A stretch of DNA of 64,000 bases from Aphanothece sp. CMT-3BRIN-NPC111 (lineage in GTDB: Bacteria > Cyanobacteriota > Cyanobacteriia > Cyanobacteriales > JAHHGU01): NCBI GenBank assembly GCA_019359765.1, contig JAHHGU010000012.1, positions 62,001 to 126,000 on the forward strand, in the 5' to 3' direction. Position 1 is the first letter of the stretch. The number at the start of each line of letters is the position of its first letter. Under the pieces are notes generated by a model. The model did not search any database. It worked only from the letters and a program-made list of their open reading frames with translations, and had not been told where the DNA came from. Position numbers and translations under genes: made by a program. Shown here in pieces: positions 54,638 to 64,000 of the stretch.

Positions 54638-56584
54638 ATGCAAGTGTTAGAAACAATCGGATTCGATCTGGGGCACGGTGAAACCGCTGTAGCTAAGGCA
54701 AGAGTGGAGAGCATAGAGCCTCCAGAAATGCTGGAAGTTAATAACAAAAAGATTCAAATTACGGCTCTTGGCTGGCATCCCGACCTCGGTTATATTGTCG
54801 GAGAACAAGCATTAATCCAAGCTGGCGTTACTCAGCTTAAAATCTCCTTTAAGCAAAAACCAAATAACGATTCCAATTACAGAAAGACGATCAGTAAGTT
54901 TCTAGAAACCTACTACCACCTTCTGAAAGAAAGCAAACAAATTGAAGGTGGGGAGACGAGCCGCTTTTTCGTTGGCTGCCCTTCAGGATGGTCAGCGAGC
55001 GATCGCACTGAATACCAAAAGCTACTTCAGGAATCCGGCATTCCCCTAGTGGGTGTTATACCAGAGTCGCGAGCGGCTTTTATGCAAGCTAAGGAAGCCG
55101 GGAAGCTGGACTATAACAAACTTAAATCTTCGGTGCTAATTGTCGATATTGGCTCTTCGACTACGGATTTTACCTTAGTCAAGAGCTTACACGAAATACC
55201 GATAGATTTTGGCAGTAACGCTCTGGGAGGCTCCCTAATTGACAAAGCGATTTTTGCTCGCACTGTTGCCAACCATGAGGATAAGGCGTTACTCGAACGA
55301 GTGCTGGAGCAATATCCCCATCACCAAGCACGCTGCGAACTTGCTTGTCGCAAAGCCAAAGAAGACTACTTTTCTAATGAAACGCTCTACAGCAATCCGC
55401 AAACATTTGCACGCGGCTTCGAGTCAATTAACGAACAAATTTACTTTATCCCGCAAGTTAACAAAGCGGTGATGGAGGAAATTTTGAACCAACCCTTACC
55501 TGAACTTGAGGGCAAGAGTTGGAGAGAGTCCTTTCGGGAAGCAGTCAGTGCAGCCAATGAAGAGCTAGTTAAACAAAACCTTGTGCCTGCTGTTGTGCTA
55601 ATGACTGGTGGTGCATCCCGCATGAAGTTCACCCGTCTTCTTTGCGAGGAGATTTTCTCGCGACCGGAAACGCAAATTCGCCCAGATCCAGAACCCGAAC
55701 GTTGCATTGCATTAGGTCTAGCGCGGGTAGGACGATGGGATCTGCGTGCTGCTGCATTTAAAGAAGAAGTCAATAAACTTTTCGACTCCCAGAAGCTCAA
55801 AGACCTGATAGAGAAACATATCCCAGAACTAATTGAACTGGTGACTAAGCCTTTATCAGATAGTCTGATTGAAAATACCGTTAAACCCGGTTTAAAAGAT
55901 TGGCAAAATAACAAAATACGGACATTAGCCGATCTAGAAAGCGCTATGAAGGAACGAGCAGAAGAATGGATTAAAAGCGATTCCCTAGGGGATAGTTCCG
56001 CTTCCCGCGCTCGGCAGATCGTCAAAAATCAATCCGTCGCTTGGTTTAACAGCAAGATCCAACCTGAATTGGCTCAAGAAACTGACCCAATTTGTCAAAA
56101 GTACCAAATCCCCAGAAGTAGCTTGAGATTTGAAGAAGGTATTGACCCGGCAGTGGTCAACCCGTCTCTGTCAATTGGAGACGCTATCCTTGCCGATACA
56201 GTTGGGTTTATCGTCAATGTGGTGATTGGTAGCGGCACCATCGGTAGCATCATCGCTCTGATTATCACCGGGCACTTAACCTGGCCCATCGTGCTAGTTT
56301 ATGGAGCCTCGGTGCTTGCCGCAGGAGTGGAGATAACTCGAAGCAGAACCCAAGAAGCAATCAAAACAAAGGTGGATGTTCCCAGTTGGGGTCGTTCTAT
56401 TTTATTGAGCGACAGCAAGATAGACTCAATCTGCGAGCAAATTAATCCTGAGTTAGAAAAGGTTTTTAGAAAACAACTAACAGAAAATCAGGAGGCATTT
56501 GACGAACTGATTGAGAAAGTTGGACAAGAGTTGAAAAAAACTCTGAATGCTAAGGCTCAAGAGGCAGTAATTTTAATTAATTGA
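54638..56584 (+). CDS. Hsp70/DnaK-family paralogue with C-terminal membrane segments
   Basis: A 648-residue actin-fold ATPase starting at ATG 54638 (MQVLETIGFDLGHGETAV). Hsp70 signatures are the phosphate 1 motif IGFDLGHGE, phosphate 2 LIVDIGSSTTDF and adenosine motif VLMTGGASRMKF. Unlike DnaK, the substrate-binding part is replaced by a helical region and two or three hydrophobic helices (TVGFIVNVVIGSGTIGSIIALIITGHLTW), so it may be membrane-anchored. It follows the 53551 gene. Confidence 0.85.
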   Translation: MQVLETIGFDLGHGETAVAKARVESIEPPEMLEVNNKKIQITALGWHPDLGYIVGEQALIQAGVTQLKISFKQKPNNDSNYRKTISKFLETYYHLLKESKQIEGGETSRFFVGCPSGWSASDRTEYQKLLQESGIPLVGVIPESRAAFMQAKEAGKLDYNKLKSSVLIVDIGSSTTDFTLVKSLHEIPIDFGSNALGGSLIDKAIFARTVANHEDKALLERVLEQYPHHQARCELACRKAKEDYFSNETLYSNPQTFARGFESINEQIYFIPQVNKAVMEEILNQPLPELEGKSWRESFREAVSAANEELVKQNLVPAVVLMTGGASRMKFTRLLCEEIFSRPETQIRPDPEPERCIALGLARVGRWDLRAAAFKEEVNKLFDSQKLKDLIEKHIPELIELVTKPLSDSLIENTVKPGLKDWQNNKIRTLADLESAMKERAEEWIKSDSLGDSSASRARQIVKNQSVAWFNSKIQPELAQETDPICQKYQIPRSSLRFEEGIDPAVVNPSLSIGDAILADTVGFIVNVVIGSGTIGSIIALIITGHLTWPIVLVYGASVLAAGVEITRSRTQEAIKTKVDVPSWGRSILLSDSKIDSICEQINPELEKVFRKQLTENQEAFDELIEKVGQELKKTLNAKAQEAVILIN

Positions 56585-57074
56585 GATCCTCTCCATCCAA
56601 CTTAAGCGAGATGGATGGAGATTACCTGGATATCTTTGAGGAGTTCCTATTAAGCTTTAGTTTTTGTAAAACCCGACACCGAAACATTGTACTTGAACTC
56701 GCCTTGATCCCAGTTCTGTTTTGTAACCCGAGGCTTAGTTATTCTTAAGTTCTTCATTTTTTAATTCTATTTTTAATCTAAAGGGAGCGCCCGCAGCCAC
56801 AAAACTGCGTCACATTCATCTTTGGAAGTAAGAGCCATCAGCCAGAAGTGGAATTATTGCTATATTTTCAGCTAGCTTTAAGTGTGGGCGTCGCTCGCTG
56901 CGGCGCCTGTCTTCATTCAGAACCCTATAAATCATGCAGCTCTGCCTCGAAACAATCGAAAGCTAGAATATGGCTGTATAAACAAGTTAATTCTTGGTAA
57001 GACATTTACTACCATAAATTGATGCTTTAAGTAAACAGCTTTTACTCGTGCCCCTGCCTTAAATACAAAAACAA
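56585..57074. other. 490-nt intergenic region with one possible short ORF
   Basis: Apart from the candidate minus-strand ORF at 56650-56757, no gene is seen. A TGAGTGGGCGTC-like repeat occurs at about 56881. Confidence 0.45.
56650..56757 (-). CDS. Candidate 35-residue peptide ORF
   Basis: From ATG 56757 the frame reads MKNLRITKPRVTKQN, then WDQGEFKYNVSVSGF, and ends TKTKA at a TAA. The composition is protein-like, but no clear ribosome binding site is seen and the family is unknown. It may be a short peptide gene or chance. Confidence 0.25.
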   Translation of the reverse strand: MKNLRITKPRVTKQNWDQGEFKYNVSVSGFTKTKA

Positions 57075-57437
57075 ATGAAAAAAATATTGTTGATAGAAGA
57101 TAATGAGAGTTTAGTTTTAGTTCTTTCCGAGTTCCTGCAAATACAAGGTTTTGATGTTTTAGTTGCCGCAGACGGCTGTATAGGCGTTAAATTAGCCAAG
57201 GAGCATAAACCCGACTTAATTTTGTGTGATATTACTATGCCTAATATGAACGGTTATGAAGTTTTGCAATCTTTAGGACAGGAAGAATCTACAGCGGAAA
57301 TCCCTTTCTTTTTTCTCGGTTCACAAATAGAGCAATATGATTCAAAAAAAGTTCCTGTAATGTTTAAGGGCTATCTATTAAAACCAATAGATCTTTACGA
57401 TTTATTAGCCGTAATCAATTCTCAATTGAACTCTTGA
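57075..57437 (+). CDS. Single-domain response regulator (receiver only)
   Basis: A 120-residue CheY-like receiver. The phosphoacceptor is Asp52 (ILCDITMP), with acidic Glu8-Asp9 (IEDNES) and Lys103 (LLKPID). The usual Thr/Ser switch position is Gly82 in FFFLGSQ. No histidine kinase or output gene is next to it. Confidence 0.85.
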   Translation: MKKILLIEDNESLVLVLSEFLQIQGFDVLVAADGCIGVKLAKEHKPDLILCDITMPNMNGYEVLQSLGQEESTAEIPFFFLGSQIEQYDSKKVPVMFKGYLLKPIDLYDLLAVINSQLNS

Positions 57438-57650
57438 ATTGTAAAAGCTAACTGCTAAAAGCTATATTTTATGAAATTGTTATCAGTCCCTATTGTTGAA
57501 TATCGGCTGCCGATGTCGGTTGGTCGTACTCAAAGTGAAGTTTCGCCTGTTCCTCATAATCCTCTGTTTCAGATGCTTGTTGCTGGTCTGAGGATGAAGG
57601 AATAGCGATCGCCTCTAACTGCTCATTCCTGAAAGCTTCCTGTTCCGCCT

Positions 57651-58103
57651 TCAGGTAACGCACTCCCCCAGGTCAGCCTCTACCTTGGATACCCGCTCAA
57701 TTACCTTATTCATAGTGGCGTCGGTACTGTTGAGAACGTAATCAACCGTGCTGTCTATACGTTCGTTTAGGCGGTCATCTACACTCCCTATCTCTTCCTG
57801 CAACCGCTCCAAGCGCTCGCCTAGCTGCTGATGGTTGCCTATATTCGCTCTAGATATGTCTAGCCGGGATGCCAGCTTTGCCTCTATCTCGGCTATGCGA
57901 GTGTCTAGGTGTTCTGTTAGCTTTGCCTCAATAGCGGCTGCGTCGATGCTGAAAATATAACCTTTATCCTCTATACCCAAGTACTGCCGCATGAATCCCA
58001 CCAATAACTCAGTGGCAGTTGTGCCATCTTCCTTAGCCTTGTCAATAAAAGCCCGTTTTACCTCGCCTGGGACGCGAATATTTAGCTGGTCGCCGTAAGC
58101 CAT
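57651..58103 (-). CDS. RHH-like protein with coiled coil
   Basis: A 150-residue protein. The N-terminus (LNIRVPGEVKRAFIDKAKEDGTT) is a ribbon-helix-helix, and the rest is a long coiled coil with repeated IEAKLxxxLDTRIAEIEAKL. It may be a plasmid-type or structural DNA-binding protein. Function unknown. Confidence 0.65.
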   Translation of the reverse strand: MAYGDQLNIRVPGEVKRAFIDKAKEDGTTATELLVGFMRQYLGIEDKGYIFSIDAAAIEAKLTEHLDTRIAEIEAKLASRLDISRANIGNHQQLGERLERLQEEIGSVDDRLNERIDSTVDYVLNSTDATMNKVIERVSKVEADLGECVT

Positions 58104-58166
58104 AGTTGTTAGTTGTATATATGCTGCATATGTATCTTATAGGCTATTTTACTGTTTATGCCATGC

Positions 58167-60566
58167 CTACTTAACTACTTGATAAATAAAGCTGAAAGTC
58201 GCCCATGTATTTACATCCAGTGCATAGGTGTCAGAAGATTTGCCAGTGGTTTCAGGAGCAAAGGAGGCGATCGCATCCCGCTTCGCTAAGGCACTAGCTT
58301 GGTGTAAGTCTTGCAGCACAGCCCGCGCCACATCCCACGGGTTAAATAGCTCGCCAATTCTCTCTGGCTCTGTCTGAGGGCGCATAGCTGCATCCATTAC
58401 CGCGATCGCCCCGGTGAAGGGGGCACTACTACAAACCAGGTAGGTTTCTGCCACCCCAGGCGGCTCTTGGAGTGCCCATTCATACGAGCTGGAAGGTTGG
58501 GGCACGGTGAGGGTTTCTCCCGCCGCGATGACTTGATCTTTAAGCAGAGGTTTAGCTTCAGAGGTATCCCATTCCGGGGAAGATACAAGAGGATAGAGAG
58601 CAAATGCACTGCCAGTAGTATCAATACCCAGGAGCATGAAGTAGACTGGGCGATCGCTGTAGTTCTGCACCCGATACTGGATACGACTACCAATAGGTAG
58701 CGTCGGAATGCCTTGTCCTGGCTCGCGTAGCGCTCCCTCTTTTTTTGGGGCACGCCAGGTTTGTCGCTGCATCAGCACCTGTTTTGTGGGAGCAACCATC
58801 TCCAGCGTCGCCGCTACTCCGAGACGAGAAGACTCTTCATTTGCACTCAAACGCCATAATTTAGCCGCTAGTAGCGTTTTTAGCTTTGGACTCAGGCGGT
58901 TGACTGCCAACTTTACTGCTTCAGTAGCTTCCCCGACGGTATTGGGAATTAGATCGCCACCCAGAGAAAATAGTCCATAGCCCCCGCCTGAGTCCTGAGT
59001 TAAATCTTCCCGACTCAGTGTAGCCTGCCCCCTGCGAACTTTACCAAACAAATAATCAACGGGTTGTTCCCCCGCCGTAACAACCGATGATACATAGGGA
59101 ACATTTGCAAAGGCACTGGTTGCATCCACCCGCTCAATTCGTTCCAAGCTAGGGTCTAACCCCAATGTCAAGCCAATATGGCGTGGCAACACCCGGAGAT
59201 ATTCTTGAACCAGCTGTCCCACCTGTAGCTGGGAAGTTTCTGAGGCGTCGGTGCTGACAATTCGCCCTTTTGCCGTCAGACCATCGCGGGCACGAATTTG
59301 CACTTGAAGTGGTTTATCTACCGAGAGAACACTGCCATCTGCTGGGATAGGAGCGATCGCATCTGTCTGTGCCTCAGCTTGAGAACCGAGAACACTCAGA
59401 AGAGAATGTACCCCATAGTAAGCCAAAACTCTTGTCGGCAGCCCTGCCAGCCACAGCTGTACCGTTTTGCCGTTATCTTCCACCCCTATGACGACGCCAT
59501 CCGCCCCGATGTTAGGAGCAAAAGTAAGATTGTAGGCTAGCAAGGAATCTTCTTGGCTTTTTTTACCAATTAGTTGGGGTTGCTGCTCTTTTCCTGCTAG
59601 TTGCTCAACCACTTCCGCAGCTCGACTCAGGCTGATTTTAACAGTCGTTGGGGAAGTAACTTGCCACAGGTATTGAGTCAAAGCATAAGTGAACAGACCA
59701 GCACTAAAACCACCCCAAGCTGCCTCAATCGCTGGTTGAGTTGGTGCTGACGCTGCTAAAACAATTCCAGGTATGCGATCGCCCAATGGCAGTTGCTGCA
59801 ACTGCTCCCAAGATGTATTAAGACGCTGTAGCAGCTGTTCTTGGAAAGCCAGTTCTTCTACAATAGGTTGCTCTACTAATATTTCAGGACGAGAACGACT
59901 TCGCAGGTTGCCCGGGAAAATAGTACCAGCATCCATGTAGCTGGTATCGAGTACCATTGTTACTTGGTCAGTAGAAAGCGATCGCAATAGCAACAACAGC
60001 GTTTCTTCCAGCAGGTTATTTCCCACTGCCGCCGCCTTTGTCGGCAGAATACCATCCACTGGCACTAAAGAGTTTTGAGTTTTGAGTTTTGAGTTTTGAA
60101 TTGAAGAATCTTCTTTTAACTCATCACTTAACACTCCTAACTCGGCACTACCGGAAGTGACGCGAATACCATACCCACTAAAGTGAAACAGGACAACATC
60201 ACCCTCACTTGCCTGTTTGGTTAAATGCTCAATAAAAGCCGTCTCAATATTTTGCCGGGTTGCTTGCTGATCCGTCAGCGTCAGAATATCGCTGGGGTTA
60301 AAGCCGAACCGATGAATTAATAGTTCCCGTTGCAGTTCTACATCTGTGACACAACCACTAAGGGCTGTACTACGGGGGTACTCATTGATTCCTACAAGGA
60401 ACGCTAACTTTCGTGAACTTGGTTGTGCCAATGCCTGGTAATAGCGCTCCAGCAGAGGCGCTGCAAAGCCTTTAGTGCTAAGTATAGATAACCCAGTTTC
60501 GCTCAGACCCAAAGCAGCTAGTATCCAGCCAGCCTGTTGCAGAAAAGTCCGCCTCTTCAGTCCCAT
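58167..60566 (-). CDS. Caspase-fold protein (orthocaspase-like) with YS dyad and DUF4384
   Basis: A 799-residue protein starting at ATG 60566 (MGLKRRTFLQQAGW), a Tat-like signal with RRTFLQ. The p20 caspase domain starts at KLAFLVGINEYP. The catalytic His of the usual GHG is replaced by Tyr (FHFSGYG), and the usual DxCxSG Cys region reads LDTSYMDAG. It therefore looks like a Tyr/Ser pseudo-orthocaspase without protease activity. The C-terminus carries a DUF4384-type domain (IQYRVQNYSDRPVYFMLL). It is probably exported and may act in binding or regulation. Confidence 0.85.
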   Translation of the reverse strand: MGLKRRTFLQQAGWILAALGLSETGLSILSTKGFAAPLLERYYQALAQPSSRKLAFLVGINEYPRSTALSGCVTDVELQRELLIHRFGFNPSDILTLTDQQATRQNIETAFIEHLTKQASEGDVVLFHFSGYGIRVTSGSAELGVLSDELKEDSSIQNSKLKTQNSLVPVDGILPTKAAAVGNNLLEETLLLLLRSLSTDQVTMVLDTSYMDAGTIFPGNLRSRSRPEILVEQPIVEELAFQEQLLQRLNTSWEQLQQLPLGDRIPGIVLAASAPTQPAIEAAWGGFSAGLFTYALTQYLWQVTSPTTVKISLSRAAEVVEQLAGKEQQPQLIGKKSQEDSLLAYNLTFAPNIGADGVVIGVEDNGKTVQLWLAGLPTRVLAYYGVHSLLSVLGSQAEAQTDAIAPIPADGSVLSVDKPLQVQIRARDGLTAKGRIVSTDASETSQLQVGQLVQEYLRVLPRHIGLTLGLDPSLERIERVDATSAFANVPYVSSVVTAGEQPVDYLFGKVRRGQATLSREDLTQDSGGGYGLFSLGGDLIPNTVGEATEAVKLAVNRLSPKLKTLLAAKLWRLSANEESSRLGVAATLEMVAPTKQVLMQRQTWRAPKKEGALREPGQGIPTLPIGSRIQYRVQNYSDRPVYFMLLGIDTTGSAFALYPLVSSPEWDTSEAKPLLKDQVIAAGETLTVPQPSSSYEWALQEPPGVAETYLVCSSAPFTGAIAVMDAAMRPQTEPERIGELFNPWDVARAVLQDLHQASALAKRDAIASFAPETTGKSSDTYALDVNTWATFSFIYQVVK
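60070..60102. repeat. Heptamer repeat inside the caspase-like gene
   Basis: (GAGTTTT)n, about four copies, encodes the in-frame linker IQNSKLKTQNSL in the caspase-like protein. Same repeat class as 28756 and 60670. Confidence 0.75.
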
Positions 60567-60971
60567 GCCTTCAATATTCCTCTGCCATCGACTTTCCAGG
60601 CAGGGTTCTGCCATTTCTATCCTACCTGAGTTGGAGATAATCCCAGGGAAAATAATAGCCTGTCAATAATAATTCGTAATTCGTAATTCGTAATTGAAGA
60701 GGGTTCATGCCCCTACTGATTGTAATTACGAATTACTAACTATCAATTACGAATTATTTTGGTCAAGCAGGTTTGACAAGCTGGGTCTGCTATTGAGTTT
60801 TGCCAATATGGAGGCATTTTGAAAACAATAAGATTGAGAATTTTGTCATCAACCTTAGTTGTTAACCAAGAAAGCTGTTAGCTATTAGCTGATTACAAGG
60901 CCAGGGATGATAGCACATGGGTTTAAGCTAATCGCTAAAAGCTAAACGCTAATTGCTACTTGACAAAATTC
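60567..60971. other. 405-nt intergenic region with heptamer repeats
   Basis: It contains three copies of TAATTCG (60670-60690), an opposite-strand partner near 60720-60755 and a TTAGCTATTAGCTGATTAC-like segment. No gene is seen. Confidence 0.6.
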
Positions 60972-62153
60972 TCAAATTTCATAACTATAAATATTCATTG
61001 CCAGTGCCAATTCTTTAGCTACTTCTGGTCGGGAAAACTCTGGTGGGGGCAATTCACCCTGACGCAACATCTCTCGTACTTTTGTCCCTGAGAGATGAAC
61101 CCGCTCTTCTGGTGTGCTGGGACTTGTCTTAGTTGTTGCCATCTGTTGAGTGCGTTTGCAGTAGAAGGCGTGTTCAAACATCATCGGTACAATGCCTAAT
61201 TCTCCTGGCTCAAACTCATCAAAGATCATTTGTGCGTCGTAAGTGCCATAGTAGTTGCCAACTCCAGCATGATCTCGACCGACGATGAAGTGAGTACAGC
61301 CATAGTTCTTGCGGATCAGGGCATGGAAAATAGCTTCACGCGGTCCTGCATAACGCATCGCAGCTGGATTGATTGCCAGAATTACCCTGTCTTGCGGGTA
61401 ATAGTGTTCTAGCATAATCTCATAGCAACGCATCCGTACATCGGCGGCAATGTCATCCTCTTTGGTAGCACCGACTAATGGGTGGAGGAATAGACCGTCT
61501 ACGGTTTCTAAGGCGCATTTTTGGATATATTCATGCGCTCTATGGATAGGATTACGGGTTTGGAAGCCGACAATAGTTTTCCAGCCTTTATCTTGAAACA
61601 TCTTCCGAGACTTAGCTGGGTCAATTTGGTAGGCTGGGAAGTGAGGATGGGGGAAGCGTTCCAGTAGCCAAACGGGACCCGCCAAATAAATTGGTTTTTG
61701 GTTATAAAGAACTTGTACGCCTGGGTGTTTGAGATCTTCTGTGCGATAGACGTGAATCGCCTCGTGATCTTTTTTGTAGCGATATTTTTCGGTTAGCTCT
61801 AGGACGCCCACAAACCGCCCCCTAGGGTCGTCTAAGCGTACCCAGTTACCTTCGGTTAAGGAGTCGGCTACTGACTCGGCTACGGAAAGGGTGATAGGAA
61901 TCGACCATGGAAGCCCATTAGCTAGGCGCATATCAGATACTACTTGCTCGTAGTCTGCCTGTTCCATGAAGCCAGTAAGGGGACTCAATCCACCGATGGC
62001 AATCATTTCCAGATCGGAGAGCGATCGCTCATCGAGTTGCACGCGCGGCAGAGTATCTGCTTTATCAAGAAATACCTGTAGTTGAGCAGGTGTAGCAATG
62101 CGATTAATCAGCTGACCGCCGTGAGGCGCAATGCCGTCTGGACTATGACTCAT
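60972..62153 (-). CDS. sat: Sulfate adenylyltransferase (ATP sulfurylase)
   Basis: A 393-residue enzyme that activates sulfate to APS in sulfur assimilation. The start is ATG 62153 ([15 protein letters not shown]); the longer frame to 62207 adds a non-family tail. Catalytic motifs are [14 protein letters not shown] and a second [14 protein letters not shown]. Length is normal for the bacterial/plant-type enzyme without an APS kinase domain. Confidence 0.95.
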   Translation of the reverse strand: MSHSPDGIAPHGGQLINRIATPAQLQVFLDKADTLPRVQLDERSLSDLEMIAIGGLSPLTGFMEQADYEQVVSDMRLANGLPWSIPITLSVAESVADSLTEGNWVRLDDPRGRFVGVLELTEKYRYKKDHEAIHVYRTEDLKHPGVQVLYNQKPIYLAGPVWLLERFPHPHFPAYQIDPAKSRKMFQDKGWKTIVGFQTRNPIHRAHEYIQKCALETVDGLFLHPLVGATKEDDIAADVRMRCYEIMLEHYYPQDRVILAINPAAMRYAGPREAIFHALIRKNYGCTHFIVGRDHAGVGNYYGTYDAQMIFDEFEPGELGIVPMMFEHAFYCKRTQQMATTKTSPSTPEERVHLSGTKVREMLRQGELPPPEFSRPEVAKELALAMNIYSYEI

Positions 62154-62735
62154 ATTGATATTAGATTTGAGATTTGCGATGCGTAGATGGTGGGTGCAAC
62201 AATTCATCGTAGCAGAGCAACGAGTGCATTTTCAGCAGCGCTAAGGTTTCAGGTTGGCACTGAAAATCCTTCTGGATCAATTCCCCAATTTACCCACCGC
62301 ATTGCCGGCGGCGCTGATTGAATCTCAAGCGGCACTCGCCATGTATGAATATTTCCCATGCTAGGGCAGACCATTGTTATAGCTTTTAGCAGTTAGCTTT
62401 TAGCCGTTCCCAGTGAGAGTAACACTTCTGGGCGCAGGGGGTTGAGGTATAGTGTCAAGAACCATTATGGCGACTGCTATAACAAATAAATTGGATCTAC
62501 TCATTTCCTCTGTTTCCTACTTTTTGCGTCAACTGTATTTGATTTACTAGGAGTAAAATTCAGCTGTTTTGTAAAAACAGAAAAACCCGGCTTCTTTAAG
62601 AAAACGGGTTTTAAGGATGCCTTTTTATAGCAGTTGCCTTGTCGGATTTTTGACAATCGACACGAGGCCCCATGTACCCAGAACTGCTGCTATAACTGAA
62701 GGGTCGCTAAAAGCTAATTGCTAAAAGCTTTACTT
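62154..62735. other. 582-nt intergenic region
   Basis: No gene seen. It has several short TTAGC/AGCTTTT repeats and the mnmA terminator at 62576-62612. Confidence 0.5.
62576..62612 (-). terminator. Rho-independent terminator of mnmA
   Basis: On the minus strand AAAACCCG pairs with CGGGTTTT (62582-62589 with 62605-62612), followed by TTCTGTTTTT. It lies 124 nt after the mnmA stop. Confidence 0.75.
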
Positions 62736-63812
62736 CTAGCGTTCGATGATGCCTCCACCTAGCAGGATGTCCCCGTCATACCAAACAGCAGCTTGTCCGG
62801 GGGTAATGCAGAACTGCGGTTCATCAAATACCAGCTTGACGCGATCGCCTGTCTTGGGAATCACGGTAACTGGTACTGCTTCTGAACGATAGCGGACTTG
62901 TACTTCTGCGCGTATGGGACTGGTCGGTTCTGGGATAGAAACCCAGTTTACTCGTTGCACAGCGCATTCAGATTGGTCGGTGCTGGTGCGATCGCCCACA
63001 ATCACCCGATTTTGTGCCGCATCCAGTCCAACCACATACAGCGGTTGGGCTGCGGCAATCCCCAATCCTTTACGTTGCCCAATAGTATAGTGATGAATAC
63101 CAGTATGTTGACCTAATACCTTTCCTTGCTGGTCAACAATATCGCCCTTTTGCTGAGGAATGTACTTGTCCAGAAACGCCTGCATCGAACCGTGCTTTTC
63201 AATCAAGCATAAATCTTGACTTTCCGGCTTATCGGCGGTTTTCAGTTGGAATTCACCAGCAATTCGGCGGGTTTCGGCCTTTGTCTGTTCTCCCAAAGGA
63301 AACACAGACGCCGCCAGCATTTCTTGGCTGAGGTCATATAAGAAGTAAGACTGATCCTTGGACAAATCTACAGCCCTTCGTAGCTGGTAGCGAGGGGCGC
63401 TGTTGCGCCCCGCTTCGCTAACGCCTGCTGAGTCGTAGGTAATCCGGGCATAGTGACCTGTAGCTATGCGGTCAATCCCTAGCTGTTCGCGGGCATATAG
63501 CACCATCGGGGCAAACTTCACCGTCTTGTTGCACTGAGAGCAAGGCAAGGGGGTGATACCTGCTTCGTAACCAGCGACCAGATAATCGACAATATTAGCC
63601 TGGAATACTTCCCGGCTATCCACAATATGATGGGGAATGCCTAATTGTTCACAAATAAAAGCCGCATCTACCATCCCCTCAGAGCAGCACTGACCTTTAC
63701 CCTTCATCAGCCAGAGGGTCAAGCCAACAACTTCATATCCTTGATGATGCAGGGTCGCAGCGGCGACGGAACTGTCAACTCCACCGGATAGGCCGACAAC
63801 GACTTTGTTCAT
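62736..63812 (-). CDS. mnmA: tRNA-specific 2-thiouridylase MnmA
   Basis: A 358-residue enzyme that makes 2-thiouridine at tRNA position 34. The PP-loop [12 protein letters not shown] is at the N-terminus. The catalytic cysteines are in [14 protein letters not shown] and in SQDLCLIEK. Length is typical. The last about 190 nt of the window hold nothing I recognise. Confidence 0.95.
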   Translation of the reverse strand: MNKVVVGLSGGVDSSVAAATLHHQGYEVVGLTLWLMKGKGQCCSEGMVDAAFICEQLGIPHHIVDSREVFQANIVDYLVAGYEAGITPLPCSQCNKTVKFAPMVLYAREQLGIDRIATGHYARITYDSAGVSEAGRNSAPRYQLRRAVDLSKDQSYFLYDLSQEMLAASVFPLGEQTKAETRRIAGEFQLKTADKPESQDLCLIEKHGSMQAFLDKYIPQQKGDIVDQQGKVLGQHTGIHHYTIGQRKGLGIAAAQPLYVVGLDAAQNRVIVGDRTSTDQSECAVQRVNWVSIPEPTSPIRAEVQVRYRSEAVPVTVIPKTGDRVKLVFDEPQFCITPGQAAVWYDGDILLGGGIIER

Positions 63813-64000
63813 AGACTAAAAAATACACTGCAATAATTGCTGATACACTACTTGTGTTTTTCTAGGCTAACATCCGTAGATATAGTTCTGCTGTATAAGT
63901 AAAATAAAACGAAGCTAGCCGTATTTTCTTGCTCTACATTTGATAGCCTGCTTCTTGAATTCATGGTTTTGTTTATCACGTTACGGATTGTCTTGTCTTG

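Overview
The window is cyanobacterial chromosomal DNA. The evidence is the very frequent HIP1 octamer GCGATCGC, a set of photosynthesis genes (a CpcS/CpeS-type bilin lyase, nblA, small PSII assembly proteins resembling Psb34 and Psb35, the ccdA-ccs1 cytochrome c biogenesis pair, hemE), and heptanucleotide tandem repeats plus a nonribosomal peptide synthetase, which fit a filamentous or other large-genome cyanobacterium. I cannot name the species.

Layout. 1-2.1 kb: the 3' part of an ABCC-type exporter. 2.1-14.6 kb: a complete type I-D CRISPR-Cas locus with a divergent WYL regulator, cas3', a DUF433/DUF5615 toxin-antitoxin pair inside the operon, cas10d (with a probable internal cas11d start), csc2, csc1, cas6, cas4, cas1, cas2 and an array of six 37-nt repeats. 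14.6-24.2 kb: a secreted protein, an isochorismatase-family hydrolase divergent from an NrtR-like Nudix regulator with a perfect palindrome between them, a DUF1206 membrane protein, a two-subunit sodium symporter, a bilin lyase and ccdA-ccs1. 24.3-31.8 kb: a Ser/Thr kinase, nblA, ruvC, an SDR protein, hemE, an LD-carboxypeptidase and psb34, whose promoter has a perfect match to the HLR1 (RpaB) site. 32.0-41.2 kb, minus strand: an amber-interrupted secreted ORF and a two-protein NRPS (C-A-PCP, then docking-C-A-methyltransferase-PCP). The second NRPS gene is split by a frame break inside a dispersed repeat rich in G/C homopolymers. 41.7-64 kb: a class A PBP, psb35, a secreted glycine-zipper protein, an HTH-NACHT NTPase, a MazF-type toxin-antitoxin pair, sbcC, a DUF1003 protein, a membrane protein followed by an Hsp70 paralogue, a lone receiver domain, an RHH/coiled-coil protein, a caspase-fold protein with a Tyr/Ser dyad, sat and mnmA.

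How genes work together. The CRISPR genes form a defence unit: the Cas10d-Csc1-Csc2-Cas6-Cas11d complex binds the target, the Cas3' helicase acts with the Cas10d HD nuclease, and Cas4-Cas1-Cas2 acquire spacers. The toxin-antitoxin pair overlaps cas10d by 4 nt and is probably co-translated with it. The two NRPS proteins should dock through an acidic C-terminal tail and a TubC-type N-terminal domain, adding an Ile/Val-like and then an N-methyl-Leu-like residue, but no loading or release domain is present here. Several small dispersed repeats (a 68-nt inverted pair, a G/C-homopolymer element, palindromic and heptamer repeats) have spread through intergenic and coding DNA. Two lie in NRPS genes and one in the caspase-like gene.
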